A stretch of 42,717 nucleotides of DNA from Bacillota bacterium (GTDB lineage: Bacteria > Bacillota > Sulfobacillia > RBS10-35 > JAJYVN01). Location: the NCBI GenBank assembly GCA_021797775.1, contig JAJZZC010000017.1, forward strand, positions 1 to 42,717. The letters run 5' to 3'. Position 1 is the first letter of the stretch, and each line of letters starts with the position of its first letter. Shown here piece by piece: positions 33,428 to 41,753 of this stretch. A model generated the notes under the pieces. That model did no database searches and was not told the origin of the DNA. It saw only the letters and a program-made list of their open reading frames with translations. The position numbers were made by a program, and so were the translations under genes.

Positions 33428-34141
33428 ATGGAGACGGAGCGGGAACGGGGTGGCCTCCCGCTCCGTCGTGCCGCGCGCGGGTCTCTGCCCAGGCCCCTGC
33501 TGTGGGCGTTCGGCGTTGCGGCGGCCGTGCTGCTGGCGGGAACCGGCGCCGCGTACCTGGCGAGCAGCGGCGGAACGGCGGGTTCGGTGGTTACCACCCT
33601 GGGCCTCGGCGGTTCGGGGGGCGCGGGGGGCACCGGCGCGGCCGTCAGCGTCACTCCGCTGGCCGTCTCCATCACGACCAGCAAGGGGCAGGCCCAGCTG
33701 GACGCGGGGATGGAGACCGCCCGGATCGGCATCGCCAGCGGCGCCGGCGGCGCCCTGCTGGTGAACGTCGGCTGGATCGACCCGCAGGATGCGACGAAGG
33801 TGCTGCAGAGCCCCAGGAGTTTCATCCTCGCGGGACTCTATCAGGAGGATGCGACCACCACCGCGGCCCTGGGCACCGGCGGGGCGGGTTCGTGCGGCAC
33901 CGGGGAATACAGGGTGGACGACAGCGCCAAGGGCTGGCTCTGCCTGGAGTCCCTGAGCGGCGGAAGTACGCTGGGGATCCTGACGAGGTCCAGCGCCGAC
34001 GCAATGCTCCAGGGATCGATCTCGGGTCTGACGGACGTCTACGTGCTGACGTCCATCTATGTGAGTAACAATGTGCTGCCGGGGCAGCAGGGGACGCTGC
34101 CCAGTCTTCAATTTTATGTGTCCGCCCAACTGGCCGGCTAG
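33428..34141 (+). CDS. Secreted protein with SipW-type signal anchor, no. 2
   Basis: This 237-residue protein has a charged start (METERERGG...RRAARG), a hydrophobic segment (about 23-40) and TGAAYLASSG at 39-48. The motif matches TGMSFLATNG of the preceding protein at identical residue numbers. The mature part is rich in Gly, Ala, Ser and Thr and carries one Cys pair (SCGTGEYRVDD and WLCLES). It is probably an all-beta extracellular protein. ATG 33428 has GGGGG 7 bases upstream. It is the second candidate substrate of the adjacent ER-type signal peptidase. Function (matrix subunit, minor fibre protein or assembly factor) is inferred from context; no family is recognised. Confidence 0.75.
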   Translation: METERERGGLPLRRAARGSLPRPLLWAFGVAAAVLLAGTGAAYLASSGGTAGSVVTTLGLGGSGGAGGTGAAVSVTPLAVSITTSKGQAQLDAGMETARIGIASGAGGALLVNVGWIDPQDATKVLQSPRSFILAGLYQEDATTTAALGTGGAGSCGTGEYRVDDSAKGWLCLESLSGGSTLGILTRSSADAMLQGSISGLTDVYVLTSIYVSNNVLPGQQGTLPSLQFYVSAQLAG

Positions 34142-34499
34142 GACTGCGCCGCAGGAGTCGGTCTCTGCATGGTCCGCGAAGCGTGGACCCTTGGGGGACA
34201 CGGGGCACCGGAGCAGTGGCCGGCGCAAAAAGCGGACTTTGGCCCCGGCCACCTAGTACTGTCCTCGGCACTGGTAGCAATTGGCGACGGAGACGCTCCG
34301 GAACATCGGCTCAGAGGTCGGAGCGGCGGCCGCAAAGGGCGTGAACGGACGCGCAGGCCCGGTTCGCCGCTTCATGAGTCCCCACCCCGGCCCAGGCCTT
34401 GCCAGTGCGGAGGGCAGTACTAGGGATGCGGCCGGTGTTCAGCCACCGGCGCGGCAGCGGGCGCTTGGATCCTCGATGAGGAAGTGGTTGGAGGCGCCG
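34142..34499. repeat. Transposon-like remnants: tnpB 3'-end-like segment and a ~140-bp dispersed repeat
   Basis: Right after the secreted-protein stop, 34147-34240 resembles the segment at 690-770. In one frame it reads APQESVSAWSAKRG, a TnpB-tail-like phrase. From 34268 to about 34425 lies a second segment (CACTGGTAGCA ... AGGCCTTGCCAGTGCGG) that recurs inverted at the right end of the window. No gene is seen, apart from an upstream extension of the signal peptidase frame that lacks a ribosome-binding site. The signal peptidase gene starts at 34500. Confidence 0.6.
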
Positions 34500-35519
34500 A
34501 TGGCGGGCGGGCAGGCTTGCCGTGGGAATTGGAAGCGGACACTCGCCTGCGGGGTCTTTGTCGCCCTGTGCGCGAGTCTGGCCTGGTCCGGGATGGTCCT
34601 GGGCTTTGGCACGGCGCGTCCCTTCGAGGCGGTCTCCGGCCACAGTATGCTGCCGACGCTTGCCACGGGGGATCTGGTCGTCACCCGCGGTGTGCCGGTG
34701 TGGAGCCTGCGGGTGGGGGAGATCGTCGCTGTCCACGTCCCGGTGGCGGACCAAACCACCTACCACTATCCGGCTGAGATTGTGCACCGCATTTCCGCGC
34801 TGTATGTGCGGGGCACCACCCTGGTTGTGCAGACCAAAGGCGACAGCCAGGGGCCGGACCCCTTCACCGTGCCGGCGTCGGACGTCGACGGCCGGATGCT
34901 CTTTGCCGTGCCCTACGCCGGCTACGGCTTCCTCTTTCTGAACAGCCGGCAGGGCCATATCGCGCTCATCGGGCTCACGGTTCTCCTCCTGCTCTACCTG
35001 GCGCTCAGCGCCGTCACCGCTTCCGCCGAGGGCGTCGGGACCGGTGCGCCGCTTGCCCTGGGCGCCGAGAGTGAGAGTCTCGCCCTGGCCATCCGGGAGT
35101 ATGGGGAGCACCTCAGGAGTCACACCCTGGTGGTGCGCGAGCTGGGCGATACCACCGGTGAGTTGCGTCACGCCGCCGCCGCGCAGAACGACATCCTTGA
35201 GGGCCTGCGCCTTGTTGTTTCCGCGCTGGCCGCCTCCGGCGTTCCGCCGGCGGCGGCTGTCGGCGCGTTGCGCGCCTCGCGGCGGGAAGAGGCCGCTGCC
35301 CCGCTTGCCGGGTCGGGAGCTCCGGAGGCAGCGGGAAGCGCCGCCGGAACAGCGGAGGGGACACGGCGCCGGGGGAGCACGGGTGCGCGGCGGCAGAAGG
35401 GGCGCCACCGTCAGGGCCGTCGTCCGCGCGCGGCGCGCAGCGCCGAATCCGTCGCGTACCCGGGCGCCGTGACCCTGTATCCCAGTCGCCGTGCCCGAAG
35501 GCATCGTCGACGTGCATAG
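34500..35519 (+). CDS. ER-type (SipW-like) signal peptidase I with C-terminal extension
   Basis: This 339-residue membrane protease of peptidase family S26B has a membrane helix at about 14-37, the nucleophile in SGHSMLPTL (Ser49), VHRI (His96, in place of the Lys of ordinary bacterial LepB) and TKGDSQGPDP (Asp115). A Ser-His-Asp arrangement is the mark of SipW and ER signal peptidases, which process TasA-like matrix proteins. A second helix (about 154-172) is followed by ~165 residues not present in SipW: a helical stretch (REYGEHLRSHTLVVRELGDT) and a strongly basic, disordered tail. ATG 34500 lies 5 bases after GGAGG. The gene sits directly downstream of two likely substrates and overlaps the next gene. 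Confidence 0.9.
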   Translation: MAGGQACRGNWKRTLACGVFVALCASLAWSGMVLGFGTARPFEAVSGHSMLPTLATGDLVVTRGVPVWSLRVGEIVAVHVPVADQTTYHYPAEIVHRISALYVRGTTLVVQTKGDSQGPDPFTVPASDVDGRMLFAVPYAGYGFLFLNSRQGHIALIGLTVLLLLYLALSAVTASAEGVGTGAPLALGAESESLALAIREYGEHLRSHTLVVRELGDTTGELRHAAAAQNDILEGLRLVVSALAASGVPPAAAVGALRASRREEAAAPLAGSGAPEAAGSAAGTAEGTRRRGSTGARRQKGRHRQGRRPRAARSAESVAYPGAVTLYPSRRARRHRRRA

Positions 35520-37047
35520 GGCTCAAGGCCGGCGGCGTGGTGGGGACGTGGTCCTGGGGCTCGGAGTCGCATTGGCGCTTGCCGCGCCCGCTCATGCCGG
35601 AGGCGCGGGCTCCAACGGGCCAACAGTGTCCGCGCTGGCCCAAAAACCCTACCTCAGTGTGTTGCTCGATCCGTCGACCCTGCCCGCGAGTCGCTCGACC
35701 GTCTCGGCGCTCTATCTCGAGCTGCTCGGGCCGGGAGGGAATGCGGTAACGCTTGGAACCCCCACCCCGGTGGCACTGGCGTCGAGCGACCCGTCCGTGG
35801 CGGCGGTGCCGCGCATTGTCCGCATCCCCGCCGATGCCGCGACGATCGTGGTCCCGGTGACCACGGGGGGGAAGCCGGGGTCGACGACGATCGCGGCGCG
35901 GGCGGAGGGTCTTGCCTCATCCGAGGCCACTCTGACGACGACCAGCGCGGGGGTGGCAAGCACAGGGGGATCGATCAAGCTCACCGTCAGCCCGGCGACC
36001 TTTTTTCGGGGTTCCGCCGGACCCGCCTGGGCGACGGCCGAACTGCTGAACAGCGGCGGGAAGCCGGAGGTGGCGCGTTCAGCGGTCACGCTGGCGTTGA
36101 TCTCGTCCGCGCCGGGGGTCCTGCGGCCGCCCCCGGCGATCACGGTGGCGGCTGGCGCGTATGTGTCCACAGTACCGCTGCGCATCGGCGGCAACGGTGC
36201 GGTGACGCTGGCGGCGCTGGGAGACGGATACAATCCAGGAATAGTGGCAACGCGCGTGGATGTGGCGGGGAGCGCGCCGGCGAGCCTGCGGGCAACGTTG
36301 CAACCGGGCCTGCTCCTGCCCGGGACGGTTCCGCGTCTTGTGCTGCAGGCTGTGGACAGCAGGGGAACTCCCGTCGCCTTCCCCTGCGGGCCCGTCTTTT
36401 TGGCGTCCAACACCCCGTCCGTGCTGGACGTGCCGACGCGGGTCACACCGTCGTGCACCCCCGCTTCCGAAGCGGTGATCGTCGATGCGGGCCCCGCGGC
36501 CAGCAGTGGCACAACCTCCATCACGGTGGCGGAGTCCGGCCTGACGCCGGCGACAGTGACCGCGCGCGTCGCGGCAACGGCGTCGGCGGCGCTGGCCGCG
36601 AGTGTGGCGCCGTTCGCCTTCGCCTACGGCGCGTCTCCGGAGGGCTGGCTCGTGTTGCAGACGGTCGGGGGCAAGGGTGAACCGGAGGATGCCGTCACGC
36701 CCGTGACCATCACCCTGGCCGGCGGGACGGGCGCGGTGCCGGCCAGGGTGACCCTTCCCGCGGGGTCGAGCACCGTCGCGGTCCCCGTCACGGGGGTGTC
36801 GGCGGGGCAGGCCCCAATTGTTGTCGCGGCCGCGGCGGGCTTCAGGTCCGCCCCAATCACCCTGACGCCGGTTGCGCGCCCCCTGGCCAGGGGCTCTGCC
36901 AGCGGGAGCCTCATCGCGGCGCTCACGGTCCTCGGCCAGCGCATCGCCTTGCGCTGGATCTTCCTCGCCCAGGTGGTCATGGCCGCGAGCCTGGGGCTCG
37001 GCCTGCTCGTCTCCGCGCGCCGCCGGAAGCGGCCCGGCGGATCGTGA
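35491..37047 (+). CDS. Surface protein with Ig-like repeats and C-terminal membrane anchor
   Basis: This 518-residue exported protein has a basic start (AQGRRRGG), a hydrophobic signal ending AAPAHA and a long Ala/Thr/Val-rich region. This region looks like four to five Ig-like or bacterial-invasin-like beta modules (phrases such as TPVALASSDPSVAAVPR and VTLALISSAPGVLRP recur in form). A final membrane helix (about 486-508, IFLAQVVMAASLGLGLLV) is followed by the basic tail SARRRKRPGGS. The product should be anchored with most of it outside. GTG 35491 or 35512 overlaps the signal peptidase gene end, so translation is coupled. It is a likely surface anchor or adhesin for the matrix proteins. 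No named family is recognised. Confidence 0.8.
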   Translation: MPEGIVDVHRAQGRRRGGDVVLGLGVALALAAPAHAGGAGSNGPTVSALAQKPYLSVLLDPSTLPASRSTVSALYLELLGPGGNAVTLGTPTPVALASSDPSVAAVPRIVRIPADAATIVVPVTTGGKPGSTTIAARAEGLASSEATLTTTSAGVASTGGSIKLTVSPATFFRGSAGPAWATAELLNSGGKPEVARSAVTLALISSAPGVLRPPPAITVAAGAYVSTVPLRIGGNGAVTLAALGDGYNPGIVATRVDVAGSAPASLRATLQPGLLLPGTVPRLVLQAVDSRGTPVAFPCGPVFLASNTPSVLDVPTRVTPSCTPASEAVIVDAGPAASSGTTSITVAESGLTPATVTARVAATASAALAASVAPFAFAYGASPEGWLVLQTVGGKGEPEDAVTPVTITLAGGTGAVPARVTLPAGSSTVAVPVTGVSAGQAPIVVAAAAGFRSAPITLTPVARPLARGSASGSLIAALTVLGQRIALRWIFLAQVVMAASLGLGLLVSARRRKRPGGS

Positions 37048-37273
37048 CGAAGGCGCCATCGTCGTTCCGCGCCGGGATCCCGGTTCGGACGGGGTTCGAC
37101 CGTTCGCGGACGGGGATCTGGCCGACGACCCGCGACCGGGGTCAGCCGGCCAGGGGCGCGCCGGTCCCGGCGGGCCAGGGAGCGGGCCCTCCCGACGGAG
37201 GAGGGGCGCAGCCAGGCGCGGGCCGCGACTCCGCCGCCGAAGCCGGGGGCGGAGGCCGGACACCGCGCCCGGC
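37048..37273. other. Convergent intergenic region
   Basis: These 226 bases lie between two gene ends. A GGCCGG/CCGGCC stem near 37255-37275 could act for either direction. No gene is supported. Confidence 0.35.
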
Positions 37274-38821
37274 CTACGCCCCGTCCGTGGTGTCAGCCCC
37301 GAGTCGGTCGCCGGCATCCGGCTCCGCGGCCAGGCTGGCGCCGGTCTCCGCCCGCCCGTAACGGTCCTCCAGGCGGACGACATCGCCCAACTCCGGCGTG
37401 CTCACCTCGAAGACGACCGCATCCGTCAGCGCCTCCAGGCGGTGCACCGTGCCGGGCGGCACCGCGGCGACGTGTCCGGGGCCCACCTCCGTCTCGCGGT
37501 CGCCCAGGCGCAGGCGCAGGCGCCCGGAAAGGAAGTACAGCGTCTCGTGCTTGCGCTCGTGGTACTGCAGGCTCAGGGCGTGGCCGGCGCGGACCTCGAT
37601 GCGCTTGGCCGCGTAGGCGGCCTCGACGGCCCACCACACCTCGCGCCCCCAGGGTTTGTCGATGACGCGGCAACCCTCGGGCCCGACGACCGCGGCCCCC
37701 GGGTGAGGAGCCGCAGGGGAGGCCGGGACGGCCCGATCCAGATGGACCTCGTAACCCGAGGCGCGCACCGCGCCGAGCGCGCTCTTCAGCCCGGGGAGCG
37801 CGTCCCGCTCGGCGACCAGGATGCTGTCCGGGGTGTCGATCACCACCAGGTTGCGCACCCCGTGGGTGACGATCAGCCGGCCGTCGGCCGCCCCGTACAC
37901 CACCGTGCGCTCGGTATCGGAGAGCACGGCCTTGCCGACCTGGACGTTGCCGCAGGCGTCCTGGGGGTGGAGGCGGCTGAGGGCCTCCCAACTGCCGACG
38001 TCGTCCCAGGCCATGGGCGCGTCCACCACAATGGCCCGCTCCACCCGCTCCAGCAGGGCGTAGTCCAAGGAGATGGGGGAGAGGGGCTCCATGCGCGCGC
38101 GGAGGTCTGCGGGGTGCAGCGTGGCGGGGTTTCTGCCGCCGAACCCGTCGGCGAAGGCGGCCAATTCGGGCCGGTACAGCCGCAGTCCGCCAAGGAGGAC
38201 ATCCGTCCGGCAGACGCAGATGCCACTGTTCCAGAGGTGGCGCCCACCGGCCAGATACTGCGCCGCGCGTTCCAGCGGCGGCTTCTCCACAAAGCTGCCG
38301 ACGGCGGCGACCCGCACGTCCGAGAGCGGCTCCAGGTCTTCGCCGCGCAGGATGTAGCCGTAGCCCGTCTCGGGGCGGGTCGGGGGGATGCCAAGCAGAA
38401 CCGGGCAGAGGTACCGCTCGGCCGCGCGGTAGGCGGCGGAGAGGGCGGTGCGGAACGCGGCCGCGTCGAAGACGGCGTGGTCGGAGGGCACCAGGGCGAG
38501 GACGGCGTCCTCTCCGGCCATGGCGCGCGCCATCACCGCGGCCAGCGCGGCCGTCGCCGCCGTGTCCCGGCCCAGCGGCTCGCCCAGGGCAGCCGCCGGG
38601 TCGAGGCCCGGCAGTTGCCGCCGCACAAGCTCCAGGGTGTCCGCGGCGGTGAGCACCAGCACGTCCGGCGCCTCGGCCATGCCGGCCAGGCGGTCGTAGG
38701 TCTGCTGCAGGAACGAGGGGCCGCCGCTCAGGCTCAGGAACTGCTTGGGGAGTTGGGTCCGGCTGCGCGGCCAGAGCCGCTCGCCCCGCCCGCCGGCCAT
38801 GATCGCCGCCATGCGCCGCAT
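37274..38821 (-). CDS. manC: Bifunctional mannose-1-phosphate guanylyltransferase / mannose-6-phosphate isomerase
   Basis: This 515-residue cytoplasmic enzyme makes GDP-mannose from GTP and mannose-1-phosphate and interconverts mannose-6-phosphate with fructose-6-phosphate. The N-terminal nucleotidyltransferase has MAGGRGERLWPRSR and LPKQFL, LVPSDHAV, GSFVEKPP and WNSGICV. The C-terminal cupin has KPWGREVWW, LSLQYHERKHETLYFLSG and PPGTVHRLEAL. Both parts look intact and the length is near the usual 470-530 of AlgA/ManC type II enzymes. ATG 38821 has GGAGG 8 bases upstream; earlier ATGs (up to 38863) lack a good site. It is downstream of the glycosylphosphotransferase and GalU genes on the same strand, supplying GDP-mannose for the polymer. 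Confidence 0.95.
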   Translation of the reverse strand: MRRMAAIMAGGRGERLWPRSRTQLPKQFLSLSGGPSFLQQTYDRLAGMAEAPDVLVLTAADTLELVRRQLPGLDPAAALGEPLGRDTAATAALAAVMARAMAGEDAVLALVPSDHAVFDAAAFRTALSAAYRAAERYLCPVLLGIPPTRPETGYGYILRGEDLEPLSDVRVAAVGSFVEKPPLERAAQYLAGGRHLWNSGICVCRTDVLLGGLRLYRPELAAFADGFGGRNPATLHPADLRARMEPLSPISLDYALLERVERAIVVDAPMAWDDVGSWEALSRLHPQDACGNVQVGKAVLSDTERTVVYGAADGRLIVTHGVRNLVVIDTPDSILVAERDALPGLKSALGAVRASGYEVHLDRAVPASPAAPHPGAAVVGPEGCRVIDKPWGREVWWAVEAAYAAKRIEVRAGHALSLQYHERKHETLYFLSGRLRLRLGDRETEVGPGHVAAVPPGTVHRLEALTDAVVFEVSTPELGDVVRLEDRYGRAETGASLAAEPDAGDRLGADTTDGA

Positions 38822-38954
38822 GCCCATCGCCTCCATGTGCGCCGGGGGGGCTGGCGCCCCCACCCCCCGGCCGATTCATGCCCCAACGCACTCCAGGCCG
38901 CCAGCCATCCGGCGCCGCTTCGTCTGCCGGGCGGCCGCCGGGCCGCGCGCTGCG

Positions 38955-40325
38955 CTACATCCCCGATCCGAAGAGCACGGTCGGGATTGTGCGGAGTAGG
39001 ATCCGCAGGTCGAGCCAGATCGACCAGTTGTCGACATAGGCGAGATCGAGCTCCATCCATTGATGGAAGTTCACGCTGTTGCGCCCGGAGACCTGCCAGA
39101 GGCAGGTCAGCCCGGGCCGGAAGGCCAGCCGGCGCCGGAAGTCGGGGGCGTACTGCTGGACTTCGTCCGGCAGGGGGGGGCGGGGGCCCACCAGGCTCAT
39201 GTCGCCGCGGAGCACGTTCCAGAGTTGGGGCAGCTCGTCCAGCGAATACCTGCGCAGAAACCGTCCCACGCGGGTGACGCGGGGGTCTCCCCTGATCTTG
39301 AACACGGGACCGTCCATCTCGTTGCGCGCCAGCAGGGCCTGCCGCCGGGTCTCCGCGTCCCGCACCATGCTGCGCAGCTTGTAACAGACGAACCGCCGGC
39401 CGTGCAGCCCGACCCGGGCCTGGCGGAAGATGACCGGGCCGCCGGGGTCGTCGAGCTTGATGGCCGCCGCGCACACCAGGAGCACGGGCGCCAGCAGGAC
39501 CAGGCACACGGTCCCGAGGGCGATGTCGATCACCCGCTTGAGGGCCATTCCGGCCGCGTCGGGCTGGGGCGAGAGCACGACGAGCAGGCCTTCGGGGCCG
39601 CGGCCCATCAGCCGCGCCCCGAAGGCGTCCAGCAGCAGATACAGCGTCTTGCCCTCGCGCATCGCGGTCTCGACGGTGGGGCGCAGTCCCGGATCGTCCA
39701 GGGGCGCCGTCACCACCAACTGATCGACCACGCGGCTGTGCAGGACTTCGGCCAGCTGATGATAATCGCCGAGGACGTTCAGGGGGTAGTCCCCGGGGGC
39801 GACCGTCCCCGGCGGCAGCAGCAGACCCACCGCCCGCAGTCCGGAGTCCCTCCGGCGCAGGACGGGGTCGAAGCGGAGGGAGGCATCCGCCGGACCCACC
39901 AGCAGGATGTGCCGGGCGTCGTGCCCGCGGCAGCGCCAGGCGCCGACCGCGCCCCGCGCCGCAAGCCGGACCGCCATCGCAAGCACGCAGCTCAGCAGGG
40001 GAAAGCCCGCGAGCACCAGGCGGCTGACGGCCAGATGCCGGGTCAGCAGGCTCAGCGCCAGGAGGGTGATGCCCCCGGCGGCGTTGAGTCCCACCGTGTC
40101 GCGCACCTCATCCGCCAGACCGCCGAGACGGTAGGACACCTCCCGGCGGATGATCGCGGAAAAGATCCACCACACCCCGACGATCACCGGGATGAGTTCG
40201 AGGTACCACAGGCTCACTGAGTCCAGACGCCCGATGTGCCAGCGGACGAGGGCGAGGTAGGCCAGCGTGGCCAGGGCCACGTCGGAGAACGCGCTGAGTT
40301 CCCGCTTGTGCTGTCCGACGAGCAT
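38955..40325 (-). CDS. Undecaprenyl-phosphate glycosylphosphotransferase (WbaP/CpsE type)
   Basis: This 456-residue membrane enzyme starts polysaccharide repeat units by moving a hexose-1-phosphate from UDP-sugar to undecaprenyl phosphate. The N-terminal half has about four helices and a Rossmann-like soluble segment. The C-terminal catalytic half shows KRVIDIALGTVCLVLLAPV, FRQARVGLHGRRF, YKLRSMVRDAE, SLDELPQLWNVLRGDMSLVG followed by PRPPLP, and a GLTCLWQVSGRN motif. All typical bacterial sugar-transferase motifs are present. ATG 40325 follows GGAGGGGGA by about 8 bases. It lies 59 bases after the GalU gene, and both are probably co-transcribed with manC. Donor is likely UDP-glucose or UDP-galactose. 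Confidence 0.95.
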   Translation of the reverse strand: MLVGQHKRELSAFSDVALATLAYLALVRWHIGRLDSVSLWYLELIPVIVGVWWIFSAIIRREVSYRLGGLADEVRDTVGLNAAGGITLLALSLLTRHLAVSRLVLAGFPLLSCVLAMAVRLAARGAVGAWRCRGHDARHILLVGPADASLRFDPVLRRRDSGLRAVGLLLPPGTVAPGDYPLNVLGDYHQLAEVLHSRVVDQLVVTAPLDDPGLRPTVETAMREGKTLYLLLDAFGARLMGRGPEGLLVVLSPQPDAAGMALKRVIDIALGTVCLVLLAPVLLVCAAAIKLDDPGGPVIFRQARVGLHGRRFVCYKLRSMVRDAETRRQALLARNEMDGPVFKIRGDPRVTRVGRFLRRYSLDELPQLWNVLRGDMSLVGPRPPLPDEVQQYAPDFRRRLAFRPGLTCLWQVSGRNSVNFHQWMELDLAYVDNWSIWLDLRILLRTIPTVLFGSGM

Positions 40326-40384
40326 CGCTGTTCCCCCTCCACCGCGGCCTCGGCCCGGCAGCGGCTCTTCCGCGGAGATGCCGA

Positions 40385-41251
40385 TCAGTCGGCTGGAGCC
40401 GCCGCCTGTTGACGTCCGGCGAGGAAGGCGGAGAAGTCGGGCCCGAGGAGCGGGTGTTCGAGGGCCAGTTCGACGGTCGCCTGCAGGAAACCGAGTTTGC
40501 TGCCGGTGTCGAAGACGCGCCCGGGGAACTCGTAGGCCAGGAACGGCCGTGTCCGGTTGAGGCGCCGCAGGGCGTCGGTGAGCTGGATCTCGCCGCCCGC
40601 GCCCGCTTCCTGCTCGCCGAGGAGCCCGAAGACGTCCGGCGGCAGCACGTAGCGGCCGACCACCGCCAGGTTGGAGGGGGCGTCCTCCGGCGCCGGCTTC
40701 TCAACCAGGTCGGTCACGCGATAGAGGTGTTCGCCGCAGGGCTCCGCGGCGATGACGCCGTACGCGCTGACCTGCGCGACGGGGACGCGGCGCACGGCCA
40801 GCACCGGGCAACCCGTCTCCTGGTACAGCCGCACCATCTCCGCCAGGCAGTTGGGCGGGCCGACCAGCACGTCGTCCGGCAGCAGGATGGCGAAGGGCTG
40901 GTCCCCGACGTGCTCGGCCGCAAGGCCGACCGCGTGTCCGAGGCCGCGCGGGCGGTTCTGGCGGACGAAGTGGAAGCGCAGGGCCTCCCGGTCGTGCAGG
41001 GGCAGGCCACGGCTCTGCAGGGCCTGCGCCACTTCCGGGGGCAGGTCGAAGTGGTCTTCGATGGCGCGCTTGGCGCGGCTGGTGATCAGCAGCAGGTCGG
41101 TCAGTCCGGCCTCCGCGGCCTCGCTGACCCCGTATTCGATCACGGGCCGGTCGACCAGCGGCAACATCTCCTTGGGGAGCGCCGCCGTCGCCGGCCAGAA
41201 GCGGGTGCCCAGGCCGGCCACCGGAACCACGATCTTGCGCACCCGTTCCAC
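40385..41251 (-). CDS. galU: UTP-glucose-1-phosphate uridylyltransferase
   Basis: This 288-residue cytoplasmic enzyme makes UDP-glucose. It opens with KIVVPVAGLGTRFWPATAAL (nucleotide loop), then PKEMLPLVDRPVIEYGV. Later motifs are FAILLPDDVL, VTDLVEKP and GEIQLTDALR, with DTGSKLGFLQA near the end. These place it with the GalU/GtaB family. The GTG at 41251 is 4 bases after GGGTGGG; a GTG three codons later is also possible. A longer reading adds a non-conserved Arg-rich stretch and is rejected. The gene heads a minus-strand group with the glycosylphosphotransferase and manC, so it supplies the first sugar donor for the polysaccharide. Confidence 0.95.
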   Translation of the reverse strand: MERVRKIVVPVAGLGTRFWPATAALPKEMLPLVDRPVIEYGVSEAAEAGLTDLLLITSRAKRAIEDHFDLPPEVAQALQSRGLPLHDREALRFHFVRQNRPRGLGHAVGLAAEHVGDQPFAILLPDDVLVGPPNCLAEMVRLYQETGCPVLAVRRVPVAQVSAYGVIAAEPCGEHLYRVTDLVEKPAPEDAPSNLAVVGRYVLPPDVFGLLGEQEAGAGGEIQLTDALRRLNRTRPFLAYEFPGRVFDTGSKLGFLQATVELALEHPLLGPDFSAFLAGRQQAAAPAD

Positions 41252-41753
41252 CCCACCCAAATACGTCCGGCATGTCCCGCCGCCGAGCACATGCGCCGGC
41301 CGCCGTACCGCGCCGCGACCGGTGCGGCGCCAACGACACTCCCGTCGCATGCCGGCCTCCACCGGGATGCGACCTACGGGCCAAACTTTTCTCCCAAAGT
41401 CTCAAAAAGCGGAGCGATCGTTCCGCCGGGCCAGGCGGGGTCGGACCGCCGCTGGGCGTAGTTTCAAGGCGTGGAGGGGCGACTCCTGCCGCAATTTCCC
41501 GCTTGCGCGCCGCGTTCCGTCGGCGGTCGGCGCCCCGGGGCCGCGCTCTCCCAAGCCCGCCATCTCCCAGCGGATAAGCCCGCGCACGGATTCGCCCGCT
41601 CCCGCGGCGCGCGGTGGGCGAGCAGCAGCGCTGCGCCGCCGGCGCTCGCCCGCGACGGCGCTGCGGAGGGTGCGCCGCTTTTCGGGGCTCAACGCGGAAA
41701 AGACCGCCTCGATAATGGAGGATGGTACAGACCGCGCCCGCATGGAGGCGCTC
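41252..41753. promoter_or_regulatory. 502-base divergent region between galU and the EAL gene
   Basis: This region must hold promoters for galU (minus) and the EAL gene (plus). A locally AT-rich stretch is at 41390-41416. GATAAT (41711-41716) is a possible -10 for the EAL gene but lacks a good -35. A hairpin GGGCGAGC/GCTCGCCC (41616-41651) lies about 100 bases before the EAL start. No gene is supported. Confidence 0.35.

Noticed and set aside
34281-34499. N-terminal extension of the signal peptidase
   Set aside because: It is encoded by the dispersed repeat that also occurs at the right end of the window, and GGAGG precisely precedes the ATG at 34500.
41380-41450. c-di-GMP riboswitch between galU and the EAL gene
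   Set aside because: GGGCCAAAC and CCCAAAG recall the motif, but spacing and the ACGCAAAGC core do not fit.
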